A stretch of DNA of 6,616 nucleotides from an uncultured Clostridia bacterium (GCA_937891215.1 CALAEU010000264.1:1-6616); one strand, 5' to 3'; positions 1 to 6,433 are shown, counted from the first letter of the stretch. The notes: a model not told the origin generated them from the letters alone. Numbers and translations: made by a program.

Positions 1-468
1 GCCGGAACAATTGGTACAGTTGCAGATAAAACAGCCTTTGGATTTGTAAAAGGATATTGTGAAGATAAAGAACTAGGTGATATGCGTACTGCAGAAATTG
101 AACGCTTAGCAATAGGGTGTACTGGAGTAAAAAGAACAACAGGACAACATCCTGGAGGAATTGTTGTTATTCCACAAAATATCAATTTCTATGACATCAT
201 TCCAATTCAATATCCAGCTGATGATGTAACTGCAATTCTTAATGGCTTTGATGCTTCAAAGAAATTCGGTGTTCAGACAGGTACTACAGGTCAGTACTAT
301 GTTGAAGGGGATGAGAGCTTCGGCTTTGATGGTTACAAAGTAACATGTACTGGTTATAGTAACGGTGCTCTTGCAGTTCAGGACCTTATTAACGGTAATA
401 TTGATTATGTTGTTATAGATGAAGCTCCAGCTATGAAAATTGCTGAATCTTACAATGCACAAAACTAA
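1..468 (+). CDS. Chimeric partial ORF: PolC fragment joined in frame to the C-terminus of an amino-acid ABC transporter binding protein
   Basis: The frame is open from base 1 to a TAA at 466-468 (155 residues) and has no start in the window. Residues 1-75 match the catalytic core of PolC, the Gram-positive replicative DNA polymerase III alpha subunit, just after its palm motif: [36 protein letters not shown] and PIQYPADD. In PolC the next residues should lead into a WRTTHFDFHSIHDN-like motif, but they do not. From about residue 75 the protein is instead the second lobe of a family 3 solute-binding protein, with [15 protein letters not shown], a [20 protein letters not shown] segment and VIDEAPA. 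It stops 11 residues after DEAPA, earlier than GlnH of enterobacteria; this may be normal in this clade. The permease and ATPase downstream fit the binding-protein half only. Both halves are confidently recognised. Whether the joined gene exists in the cell is doubtful. Confidence 0.85.
   Translation, partial: AGTIGTVADKTAFGFVKGYCEDKELGDMRTAEIERLAIGCTGVKRTTGQHPGGIVVIPQNINFYDIIPIQYPADDVTAILNGFDASKKFGVQTGTTGQYYVEGDESFGFDGYKVTCTGYSNGALAVQDLINGNIDYVVIDEAPAMKIAESYNAQN
217..228 (+). other. PolC / binding-protein junction
   Basis: The change of protein family falls at bases 217-228 (GCTGATGATGTA, encoding Ala-Asp-Asp-Val). Ala-Asp-Asp belongs to the conserved PolC PIQYPADD motif, and Asp-Asp-Val also reads plausibly as the lead-in to the [14 protein letters not shown] stretch of the binding protein. 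I infer a short shared sequence at the join, as expected from microhomology recombination or from a k-mer-driven assembly error. The parent sequences are not visible here, so the exact breakpoint cannot be fixed. Confidence 0.7.
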
Positions 469-488
469 TAACTGACATAATGAGTTAA

Positions 489-517
489 TGCCGAGAGGGG
501 TTAGTTCCCTCTCGGCA
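489..517 (+). promoter_or_regulatory. Intercistronic stem-loop after the binding-protein gene
   Basis: A perfect 11-bp stem pairs 489-499 (TGCCGAGAGGG) with 507-517 (CCCTCTCGGCA) around a 7-base loop. It sits 21 bases after the binding-protein stop and 35 bases before the permease start. It is the most GC-rich short stretch nearby. Neither strand has a U-run after it, so it does not look like a standard intrinsic terminator. Hairpins at this place in binding-protein operons usually stabilise the upstream message, so that more binding protein than permease is made. That role is inferred here. Confidence 0.75.
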
Positions 518-552
518 AAATGTTAGTAAAAACAAACAGGTGGTAAAATTTA

Positions 553-1260
553 ATGGGTAATTTTAGTGTGAAGTGGGAGTTCTTTGTAAAAACTCTTATT
601 GAAAAAAATGGTTATGTACAAGTTATAGAAGGACTTCGTAACACATTGATTATAGCAATTGTCGGTCTGGTTATAGGTATTATAATCGGTACACTTCTTG
701 CTATTGTAAAAATTGTTCCGCAAAACAATAAAATTGTAAAAGCGCTGAATAAAATAGTAGATACTTATGTTGCATTTTTCCGCGGAACCCCAATGGTTGT
801 TCAACTGCTTTTAGGTTATTATGTTCTTTTCCCTCTTTTAGAAATAAGAATGTCATCATTGATGGTTTGTATTATAATTTTCGGGCTTAACAGTGCGGCT
901 TATGTTTCCGAAATAATGCGTTCAGGTCTTTTGTCTGTTGATTATGGTCAGACAGAGGCGGGTAGAGCCCTAGGTCTTAGTTATCCTGTTACTTTATGGA
1001 AAATTGTAGTACCACAAGCGGTAAAAAATATTTTGCCTACTTTAGGTAATGAATTTATCACTCTTGTAAAAGAAACATCAATAGTAAGTTTTGTTGGTGC
1101 AGTTGATTTGTGTACTGCATTTAAAAATATAGGTAACAGTAACTATGAATATATGGTTCCTTACTTAGTAATGGCAATTGTTTATATAGTACTTATTTTA
1201 ATTATTACAATGTTTATTAAATTAATGGAAAAGAGGTTGAGAGCCGGTGACAAACGATAA
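553..1260 (+). CDS. Polar amino acid ABC transporter permease (HisM/GlnP family)
   Basis: This is an inner-membrane subunit of an importer for polar amino acids such as Gln, Glu, Arg, His or cystine; the substrate cannot be told from sequence. Its 235 residues are normal for the family. The features visible are EGLRNTL before the first helix (about 31-53), the conserved [10 protein letters not shown] at 75-84, hydrophobic segments near 83-98, 101-122 and 204-223, and the EAA coupling loop [12 protein letters not shown] at 132-143 followed by [16 protein letters not shown]. The EAA loop docks on the ATPase. The ATG at 553 has an AGGTGG ribosome site at 538-543. The last 14 bases overlap the ATPase gene, which suggests translational coupling. 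With one permease gene, the channel is probably a homodimer. Confidence 0.93.
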   Translation: MGNFSVKWEFFVKTLIEKNGYVQVIEGLRNTLIIAIVGLVIGIIIGTLLAIVKIVPQNNKIVKALNKIVDTYVAFFRGTPMVVQLLLGYYVLFPLLEIRMSSLMVCIIIFGLNSAAYVSEIMRSGLLSVDYGQTEAGRALGLSYPVTLWKIVVPQAVKNILPTLGNEFITLVKETSIVSFVGAVDLCTAFKNIGNSNYEYMVPYLVMAIVYIVLILIITMFIKLMEKRLRAGDKR

Positions 1261-2194
1261 AGCAATTATAAATGCAAAAAATATATATAAATATTTCGGT
1301 GATGTTAAGGTTCTCAACGGTATATCTTACGATATAGAAAAAGGCGAAAAGATAGTAGTTATAGGACCATCCGGTAGTGGTAAAAGTACTTTTTTGCGTT
1401 GCCTTAATCTTCTTGAGAAACCTACTTATGGTGAAGTATGGTTTGAGGGGAAACTTGTTACAGATGTTGACCCGTATTTACATACTGATGTTATTGAATT
1501 GTCAGATACTTATAAAAAACTTTTTAATGAATATAAACAACATAACCCAACCAAAAATGATGACGAAATAAAAGAAGAACTTATTGCTAAGATAAAAAAA
1601 GAAGATTTGCTCAACGAGAAAAAAGAGGGTAAAGAATATAAATCTCTTATGAAAAAAATTTACGAAGAGAATTATATAAATATAAACTTAGCAAGACAAA
1701 AAATGGGTATGGTTTTTCAGCAGTTTAATCTCTTTAATAATCTTACCATTATTGATAATATTACTTTAGCACCGATTAAGGTTCTTAAAATGAGTAAGGA
1801 AGATGCAGAAAAAAAAGCAATGGAATTACTTGCACGAATTGGTCTTCCTGATAAAGCAAACGCTTACCCTCAACAACTTTCTGGCGGTCAGAAACAAAGA
1901 ATAGCAATTGTCAGAGCACTTGCAATGAATCCTGATGTGATGCTTTTTGACGAGCCTACATCTGCACTTGACCCTGAAATGGTTGGTGAAGTGCTTGATG
2001 TTATGAAATCCCTTGCAGATGAGGGTATGACAATGGTTGTTGTAACTCACGAAATGGGATTTGCTAAAGAGGTTGGTTCAAAAGTATTGTTTATTGATGA
2101 AGGTATAATTCAGGAGGAGGGTACTCCTGAAGAAATATTCCAGAATCCGAAATGTGAAAGACTAAAAACATTCTTGAGTAAAGTGCTTATTTGA
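1247..2194 (+). CDS. Polar amino acid ABC transporter ATP-binding protein (GlnQ/HisP family) with an internal insertion
   Basis: This cytoplasmic ATPase powers the importer. It starts at GTG 1247, with AAGAGG at 1231-1236 as ribosome site. No in-frame ATG lies near, and the family's N-terminus begins at once ([17 protein letters not shown]). All motifs are intact: Walker [10 protein letters not shown] at 40-48, Q-loop FQQFN at 157-161, signature LSGGQ at 211-215, Walker B VMLFDEP with D235 and E236, D-loop SALD at 239-242, and switch His268 in VVTHEMGFA. At 315 residues it is about 70-75 longer than typical GlnQ (about 240). The excess lies between Walker A and the Q-loop, roughly residues 74-146, and is highly charged and probably helical. 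The fold is otherwise complete, so it should be active. The inserted part has no function I recognise. Confidence 0.95.
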   Translation: MTNDKAIINAKNIYKYFGDVKVLNGISYDIEKGEKIVVIGPSGSGKSTFLRCLNLLEKPTYGEVWFEGKLVTDVDPYLHTDVIELSDTYKKLFNEYKQHNPTKNDDEIKEELIAKIKKEDLLNEKKEGKEYKSLMKKIYEENYININLARQKMGMVFQQFNLFNNLTIIDNITLAPIKVLKMSKEDAEKKAMELLARIGLPDKANAYPQQLSGGQKQRIAIVRALAMNPDVMLFDEPTSALDPEMVGEVLDVMKSLADEGMTMVVVTHEMGFAKEVGSKVLFIDEGIIQEEGTPEEIFQNPKCERLKTFLSKVLI

Positions 2195-2319
2195 TTTCAG
2201 GAAATAGGAAATAGAAACGAATAAAAAAACATGCATTCTATCATATTTAGTTTACGAAAAACTGAAAAATGATAGAATGCATTTTATTTTACTGATTCCT
2301 GATTTCTGATTCCTGAACC
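2195..2319. repeat. Imperfect long palindrome between convergent genes
   Basis: The whole 125-base gap between the ATPase stop and the pilin stop is roughly a mirror of itself. The left edge reads TTCAGGAAATAGGAAATAG (2197-2215). The reverse complement of the right edge (2292-2317) reads TTCAGGAATCAGAAATCAGG and onward. Between these arms is the perfect 14-bp terminator stem. The arms have a 7-base period: AGGAAAT twice plus AGAAACG at 2199-2219, and CTGATTC, CTGATTT, CTGATTC, CTGAACC at 2292-2319. No ORF or transposase is present. It could be a small dispersed intergenic repeat, or two independently expanded microrepeats on either side of a terminator. Confidence 0.6.
2223..2290. terminator. 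Bidirectional intrinsic terminator
   Basis: Bases 2231-2244 (ATGCATTCTATCAT) pair perfectly with 2269-2282. Inside, TTT 2246-2248 pairs with AAA 2265-2267, and AGTTT 2249-2253 with AAACT 2259-2263. On the + strand the stem is followed by TTTATTTT (2283-2290). On the - strand it is followed by seven U, the complement of A 2223-2229. It therefore serves the ABC transporter operon arriving from the left and the pilin gene arriving from the right. Confidence 0.9.
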
Positions 2320-2787
2320 TCATTCCGCTAACGGCATAACAGGGGGGGTTTGGTTTGCATTAGTGTCAATGTGGTCTTCGCAATCACAAACACAAGTTAT
2401 AATAGGGATACCACTTGGTTGTGGGGTTACTGTGAATGTGTAAGTGCCACCAGAAGGGCAACAAACAATGTTAGGATGAATATCTGTTGCGAGTAATGTA
2501 ATTTGGTCATCTGAGAGTGGGACTTGGTACTCAATAACTTTAGGTCTTGAATTTTCATCAGAAGTAATAGCATAATCAAAATCTGCATTGAAGTTATTAC
2601 GCATACACCAGTTTTGCGCTTGTGATTCTAAATCTTCGCGTTGAAGTCTGCAAACTTTTGTATTTGCTACTTTAACATAAGAACCAAAAGCGGGAATAGC
2701 TACCGCAGTAACAATACCAATAACAAGAACGATTATTAATAACTCAACTAAAGTAAATCCTTTTTTTGATTTTAACAATTTAAACAT
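2320..2787 (-). CDS. Type IV pilin-like protein, cysteine-rich, orphan
   Basis: I place the start at ATG 2787-2785, giving 155 residues, because AAAGGAGGC (2802-2794) lies 7 bases upstream and the product then begins with a normal short prepilin leader. An upstream in-frame ATG at 2826 would add 13 residues and lacks this support. The leader MFKLLKSKKG is followed by FTLVELLIIVLVIGIVTAVA, the class III signal: cleavage between Gly10 and Phe11 by a prepilin peptidase, Glu at +5 of the mature protein, and a hydrophobic helix that packs the pilus core. The globular part has seven Cys (46, 61, 109, 110, 132, 134, 136), including NIVCCPSGGTYTF and CVCDCEDH. CPSGGTYT motifs are familiar from clostridial pseudopilins. 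No pilus assembly ATPase, platform protein or peptidase lies nearby, so it must rely on machinery elsewhere. Role unknown: a minor pilin, or a lone surface or secretion pseudopilin. Confidence 0.9.
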   Translation of the reverse strand: MFKLLKSKKGFTLVELLIIVLVIGIVTAVAIPAFGSYVKVANTKVCRLQREDLESQAQNWCMRNNFNADFDYAITSDENSRPKVIEYQVPLSDDQITLLATDIHPNIVCCPSGGTYTFTVTPQPSGIPIITCVCDCEDHIDTNANQTPPVMPLAE

Positions 2788-2867
2788 ACACAAGCCTCCT
2801 TTATATAATCCCAAAAGCGAGAGCAATGAGAAACTGAAACGAAACTTTTCCGTAACTCTCTACTATC

Positions 2868-2896
2868 ATACTAGCATATATTCCAGTTTTTGTAAA
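2868..2896 (-). promoter_or_regulatory. Predicted sigma-A promoter for the pilin gene
   Basis: Read on the - strand, TTTACA (2896-2891) is followed by a 17-base spacer and TAGTAT (2873-2868). TGC directly precedes it (2876-2874), giving an extended -10. An overlapping alternative -10 is TATGAT (2870-2865). The leader would be about 70 bases. The promoter lies after the beta-helix gene's terminator, so the pilin gene appears to be transcribed on its own. Confidence 0.55.
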
Positions 2897-2937
2897 TAAA
2901 AAAATCGAAAAAATTAAAAATTTTGTATTGTATTTAT

Positions 2938-2979
2938 AAAAAAACACTATATGCATTGTTTAAAATGCATATAGCGTTT
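2938..2979 (-). terminator. Intrinsic terminator of the beta-helix gene
   Basis: Bases 2942-2957 and 2964-2979 form a 16-bp hairpin with a 6-base loop. The one imperfect position (2946/2975) is an A·C mismatch on the + strand but a G·U pair on the - strand. On the - strand the stem runs into seven U (complement of 2938-2944, partly within the stem). Both points indicate termination of - strand transcription from the gene that stops at 2996. Confidence 0.88.
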
Positions 2980-2995
2980 CGGCTTATTTTTCTAA

Positions 2996-5143
2996 TTATT
3001 CAAAAAGCGTGTATGTACCTGCTTCAAAATCCCAGAACTCAAATCCTGTATCTAATGCAGGGGAGTTAGTAGAAATTGTAAAATCTCTGTTTTCAATATC
3101 TTTAAATAATGGGTCAGCAAAAACCGCGTTGTTGTAGTAACCACGGCGTTCCATTTTGCTTACAGAAACCCTCTCGCCTAAGTCCATAGAATCACCAGAG
3201 AAAACTTTTTCTTCGTTAGTGTAGTCCCAATAGAGATTATTGTTATCTGTAAACCAATCTTTTTCAACTGCAGTTTTATATATAAGTTGGTCGTCAGAAA
3301 CTAAGATATTGTTATAAAGGAAAAGCGAGTTGTGTTCTTCGTGTCTTGTAATAAGCATCTGACCACCACCACTTAATGCAAGAATATTATTCTTTATTAA
3401 ATTATCTTTACCATAATGCTGGTGTAAAGCGTTTGAGGAACAGTCATAAGCAAGGTTATTTTCAACGGTAATGTAACTTGAACCTTCATCGAGGTAAATA
3501 CCCCAACCGCCGTAACCTGTGCTACCTTCGTAACAACCAACATTGTGAATTATGTTACCGCTTAAAACTGTATCTGGCTGAATACCCAGAGTATAAATGC
3601 CACCCATATCAGAAAGCCAGCCGTTACCTATATTATAAATTAAGTTGTTCTGAATTTTAATATTATTAGTAGGGTTGTCAGTGTAACCCCAATTCCAACC
3701 AACAGAAACAGCAGTGTACCAACCATCGTGAATTTCGTTGTGTGTAATGTTACAGTCGGTAGCGTGAGTGAGCAATACACCGATAGAGTTGTTGTAAATT
3801 CTTCCGTAATATCTTATATGACAGTCGGTAACTGTAATGCCACTTGTCTGTGCGGGAATTGTGAAAGGACCATTAATGAAAACAGCGTTACCACCAATTT
3901 CATCAAACAAGCAACTTTTTACAGTTGAATTTGTTGAACCTGTATCATACTTAATAGCAGTGTTTGAAATGTTTTTGAATTTACAGTTTGTGAAGTTTAT
4001 TTCAGATGAGTTTGAGATGTTGATAGTACCGGGTGTTTCATACGCTGCCTGAGGGTGAGTGTGGTTATATTTAATATTTTTATAAAGAGGATGGTCAAAA
4101 TCTTCTCCAAGATTATGCCATGTACCTGAAATGAAATCCCAGTCGGTATTTATAAAGTTGATACCTGAAAATTCAATATCTGAAACACCATTTATAGTTA
4201 TGAGTTTTTCGGTAACAGGTGCATAAAGTGTAAGATTTTCTTTTGTTTCATTTTCAAATGGAATATAGTAAAGTTTACCTTCACTTCTGTCAAGGTACCA
4301 TTCACCAGCTCTGCTTACCGCTTCCTTAACATTTTCATAAACGAAATTATCGCCAATTTCAATTGTCATAGCAGCAGGTTTTGTTAGTTCTATTCTTCCG
4401 GTTGTTATGTTTGCAGAGTGAAGTGGCAAAATGTCATCACACCACTTGTGCATAATCCTTACATTAACATCTTTGAGATTTTCAAAATTCTTCACTTGGT
4501 TTTTCTTTGCATAAAATGCAGCGTGAAGTGCGAAAAATCCTGTGCTTTCATCAGGGGCAAACGCATCTTCATCAAGTGAATTTTCAACTGTGAAACAACC
4601 CTTTTTAGGCCACTTGCTTATATCAAGTCTTTTTTCGCCGTTAAATAATGAACGGAAATATAAATTTTCAGTATCAATATCAGTAACAAAAGCGTCAAGG
4701 TTATTGATTTTACCATCACTCCACTGGGTGAGAGCAACAGAACCTGAAAAATTAACATCTTCATTCGGGTAAGAACGATAAACTACATTTTCGCAGTCGT
4801 CAGTGTTAAAAATAAGTTCGTTTTCTAAAGTGTATGTACCTTCTCTGAACCAAACAGTAATTGTACCGCAGTCAGCATTTTTAAAACTTTTAAGTTTTTC
4901 TTTCGCTGCTTCCGGAGTTCTTAAAGGTTCAGAAAGTGTACCACTATTATTGTCGTCACCATCAGGTGAAACAACTAAATCATATTTGCCCATAGAAAAA
5001 ACTCCTTCATCAAAAATTACCTGTACTTCTTTTGTGTCTTCAAAATATCCGTCAGGTGTGGAAACTACGCCACCAGAATTAAAAAGAATAAGAAGTGCAC
5101 TTATAAGAGAGATAAGACTTTGAATAATTGAAGTTATAGACAT
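2996..5143 (-). CDS. Right-handed parallel beta-helix protein, GH141-like, probably exported
   Basis: The 715-residue product starts with a hydrophobic stretch (about 3-21), then YDLVVSPDGDDNNSGTLSEP (54-73), the usual opening of secreted beta-helix glycan-active enzymes. Next come an edge domain with GEWYLDRSEGKLYYIPFENE (280-299) and a long beta-helix of N-rich coils (about 315-620) such as ISNSSEINFTNCKFKNISNT, ITHNEIHDGWYTAVSVGWNW and LSGNIIHNVG. The C-terminus ends with FADPLFKDIENRDFTISTNS and PALDTGFEF. Layout and motifs resemble glycoside hydrolase family 141, whose characterised members act on fucosides or xylan. Asp512 (SDMGGIY) and Asp552 (YLDEGSS), 40 residues apart on neighbouring coils, are candidate catalytic acids by inference. 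The substrate is unknown. The ATG at 5143 follows an AAGGGGTG ribosome site. The N-terminus has no Lys or Arg before the hydrophobic stretch, so signal peptide status is uncertain. A polysaccharide lyase or a non-enzymatic beta-helix is the main alternative. Confidence 0.85.
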   Translation of the reverse strand: MSITSIIQSLISLISALLILFNSGGVVSTPDGYFEDTKEVQVIFDEGVFSMGKYDLVVSPDGDDNNSGTLSEPLRTPEAAKEKLKSFKNADCGTITVWFREGTYTLENELIFNTDDCENVVYRSYPNEDVNFSGSVALTQWSDGKINNLDAFVTDIDTENLYFRSLFNGEKRLDISKWPKKGCFTVENSLDEDAFAPDESTGFFALHAAFYAKKNQVKNFENLKDVNVRIMHKWCDDILPLHSANITTGRIELTKPAAMTIEIGDNFVYENVKEAVSRAGEWYLDRSEGKLYYIPFENETKENLTLYAPVTEKLITINGVSDIEFSGINFINTDWDFISGTWHNLGEDFDHPLYKNIKYNHTHPQAAYETPGTINISNSSEINFTNCKFKNISNTAIKYDTGSTNSTVKSCLFDEIGGNAVFINGPFTIPAQTSGITVTDCHIRYYGRIYNNSIGVLLTHATDCNITHNEIHDGWYTAVSVGWNWGYTDNPTNNIKIQNNLIYNIGNGWLSDMGGIYTLGIQPDTVLSGNIIHNVGCYEGSTGYGGWGIYLDEGSSYITVENNLAYDCSSNALHQHYGKDNLIKNNILALSGGGQMLITRHEEHNSLFLYNNILVSDDQLIYKTAVEKDWFTDNNNLYWDYTNEEKVFSGDSMDLGERVSVSKMERRGYYNNAVFADPLFKDIENRDFTISTNSPALDTGFEFWDFEAGTYTLFE

Positions 5144-5172
5144 TTATAACACCCCTTTTTGTTTTTACAACA

Positions 5173-5204
5173 ATTATAGTATTACAAAAGTAAGTGAAAA
5201 TCAA
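5173..5204 (-). promoter_or_regulatory. Predicted promoter for the beta-helix gene
   Basis: On the - strand a perfect TATAAT lies at 5178-5173. A weak -35 TTTTCA (5200-5195) lies 16 bases upstream. A second reading is TTGATT (5204-5199), 17 bases, then TACTAT (5181-5176). The -10 is clear and the -35 choice is open. The leader would be about 25 bases and contains the ribosome site. Confidence 0.5.
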
Positions 5205-5224
5205 GAATTTACAAATAAATTCTT
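5203..5224. promoter_or_regulatory. 9+9 inverted repeat, candidate operator between divergent promoters
   Basis: AAGAATTTA (5203-5211), spacer CAAA, then TAAATTCTT (5216-5224) is a perfect dyad of 22 bases. It touches the -35 of the rightward promoter (5223-5228) and the possible -35 of the leftward one (5204-5199). A dimeric regulator bound here could control both directions. The sequence is AT-rich, so chance dyads are not rare, and the regulator is not in the window. Confidence 0.45.
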
Positions 5225-5250
5225 TACTTTATAGAAAAATATGTTAAAAT
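5223..5250 (+). promoter_or_regulatory. Predicted promoter for the isomerase / membrane protein pair
   Basis: TTTACT (5223-5228), a 16-base spacer and TAAAAT (5245-5250). TGT directly before the last hexamer (5242-5244) makes an extended -10. The transcript would start near 5257, giving a leader of about 35 bases that contains the AAAGGAG ribosome site (5275-5281). Confidence 0.6.
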
Positions 5251-5290
5251 AATTATAAGTGTAAATTAGACTTGAAAGGAGTTACTTGTT

Positions 5291-6067
5291 ATGAGTGATA
5301 TTAAATTAGGTGTTCAACTTTTTACTTTAAGAGATAAATGTCAGAATGCAGAAGATTTTGAAGAAACATTAAAATTTTTACAAGGTATTGGTTGTAATGT
5401 GGTACAGATTTCTGCAATAGGACCTATAGACCCCATAAAAGTAGGCGAACTTATTAAAAAATATAATATGGAAGTTTGCGTTACTCATAAGCCTTATGAA
5501 CGCTTCAAAAATGATTTGGAAAATTTAGCAAAAGAGCACGATTTAATCAATTGCAAAAATATGGGTATAGGTGCTATGCCGTTTAATCTTCACGATTCTT
5601 ACGAAGCAGTGTGGGGATTTATAAATAAGTGTAACGAAATTGGCGGTAAATTGCACGATATGGGCAAACAACTCTGCTACCATAACCACGCGTTTGAATT
5701 TGAGAGTTATGACGGTAAAAGAACATTTGAAAGACTTATTGAGGAGACTACACCTGAAACACTTCATTTTATACCAGATACATACTGGATGCAGGTAGGC
5801 GGTGTAACACCTGCAGATTATCTTAAAAAACTCAAAGGCAGAGTTGAAGTGTGCCACTTTAAAGATATGAGAATTGTAAATAATGAACAACGATTTGCAG
5901 AATGTGGCACAGGTAACCTTGACCTTTCTGCATGTTACAGAACCTGTCAGGAAATCGGTGTAAAATATATTGTAATCGAGCAGGATTTATGCTACGATAT
6001 GGATGTATTTGAATCAGTAAAAATCGGTTTTGATGGTTTACAAAGAATTGCAAAGGAGAATGAATAA
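5291..6067 (+). CDS. Sugar phosphate isomerase/epimerase family protein (xylose isomerase-like TIM barrel)
   Basis: This is a predicted cytoplasmic, metal-dependent TIM-barrel enzyme of 258 residues, of the AP endonuclease family 2 / IolE-IolI type that interconverts or dehydrates sugars and inositol derivatives. The first strand LGVQLFTLRD (6-15) is typical. The likely metal and active-site residues sit in the family motifs: YHNHAFEFE (130-138), Asp163 in PDTYWMQVGG, His189 in CHFKDM, Glu204 in ECGTGNLDL and Glu230 in VIEQDLCYD. Length and C-terminus (FESVKIGFDGLQRIAKENE) are complete. The ATG at 5291 has AAAGGAG 9 bases upstream. Its stop overlaps the next start in TAATG. The family is very broad and the exact substrate cannot be given. 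The divergent glycan-active beta-helix gene suggests a sugar released from polysaccharide. Confidence 0.92.
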   Translation: MSDIKLGVQLFTLRDKCQNAEDFEETLKFLQGIGCNVVQISAIGPIDPIKVGELIKKYNMEVCVTHKPYERFKNDLENLAKEHDLINCKNMGIGAMPFNLHDSYEAVWGFINKCNEIGGKLHDMGKQLCYHNHAFEFESYDGKRTFERLIEETTPETLHFIPDTYWMQVGGVTPADYLKKLKGRVEVCHFKDMRIVNNEQRFAECGTGNLDLSACYRTCQEIGVKYIVIEQDLCYDMDVFESVKIGFDGLQRIAKENE

Positions 6068-6408
6068 TGACAAAAGGAAAAATTGCTTTATTTGTGCTTG
6101 TTTTCGTCTTAGTTACAATGGCTATTCCATTGGTTTTATTACTCGCATTTGTTGATGCTAACAATATAAGTGTTTATATTGTTGTTTATGGTATTATGTT
6201 CTTTGGTAGCATCGGTTTTATGATTGCTATGCTCTTTAAAACAAAAAGCGAAATTCAGGGACAGATTGAAGAATTAAAAGTTCAGAATGCCGCAATCGCT
6301 TTCAGACTTACAGAAATGAAAAAGCAAGGAGCTATACCACAACAAGCTCCTGTGGCAAAACCTGAAGTTAAAGAAGAAGCGAAAGAGAAGTTTGATGACT
6401 TTAATTAA
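6067..6408 (+). CDS. Small two-helix membrane protein with coiled coil, unknown function
   Basis: I do not recognise this 113-residue protein. It has two hydrophobic segments (about 6-29 and 34-57) joined by a short DANNIS turn. A charged heptad-like stretch follows (about 59-86: KTKSEIQGQIEELKVQNAAI and onward) that should form a short coiled coil. It ends in a Pro/Lys/Glu-rich tail closing with EKFDDFN. By the positive-inside rule both termini, and hence the coiled coil, are probably cytoplasmic. The ATG at 6067 overlaps the isomerase stop by one base, and AAAGGAG (6052-6058) lies inside the isomerase gene, so the two are translationally coupled. Pairing with the isomerase is visible; a shared function is only inferred. 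Confidence 0.85.
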   Translation: MTKGKIALFVLVFVLVTMAIPLVLLLAFVDANNISVYIVVYGIMFFGSIGFMIAMLFKTKSEIQGQIEELKVQNAAIAFRLTEMKKQGAIPQQAPVAKPEVKEEAKEKFDDFN

Positions 6409-6427
6409 ATGCAAAATGCAGAATGCA
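6407..6427 (+). repeat. Three tandem heptamers (RAATGCA)
   Basis: AAATGCA, AAATGCA and GAATGCA lie back to back, starting within the TAA stop of the membrane protein gene. A degenerate fourth unit, GAACACA, follows at 6428-6434. Confidence 0.8.
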
Positions 6428-6433
6428 GAACAC

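Noticed and set aside
489..517. Intrinsic terminator after the binding-protein gene
   Set aside because: The stem is strong, but the next bases are AAATGTTAGT on + and not U-rich on - either. The operon genes clearly continue downstream.
550..804. Open frame on the - strand opposite the permease gene
   Set aside because: Antisense to a clear HisM/GlnP permease. Its Asn/Tyr/Cys-rich composition is typical of a shadow frame.
2788..2826. Upstream ATG at 2826 as the pilin start
   Set aside because: It would add 13 residues before the prepilin leader and place the strong AAAGGAGGC ribosome site inside the coding region.
4542..5123. Open frames on the + strand opposite the beta-helix gene (for example 4542-4772 and 4803-5123)
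   Set aside because: They lie antisense to a convincing 715-residue gene, show no recognisable motifs, and follow its codon pattern. They are shadows.
5144..5290. Riboswitch or T-box leader before the isomerase gene
   Set aside because: The predicted leader is only about 35 bases and has no conserved riboswitch motif or terminator/antiterminator pair.
5543..6164. Two - strand open frames opposite the isomerase and membrane protein genes
   Set aside because: No ribosome site or family motif, and fully covered by well-supported genes on the other strand.
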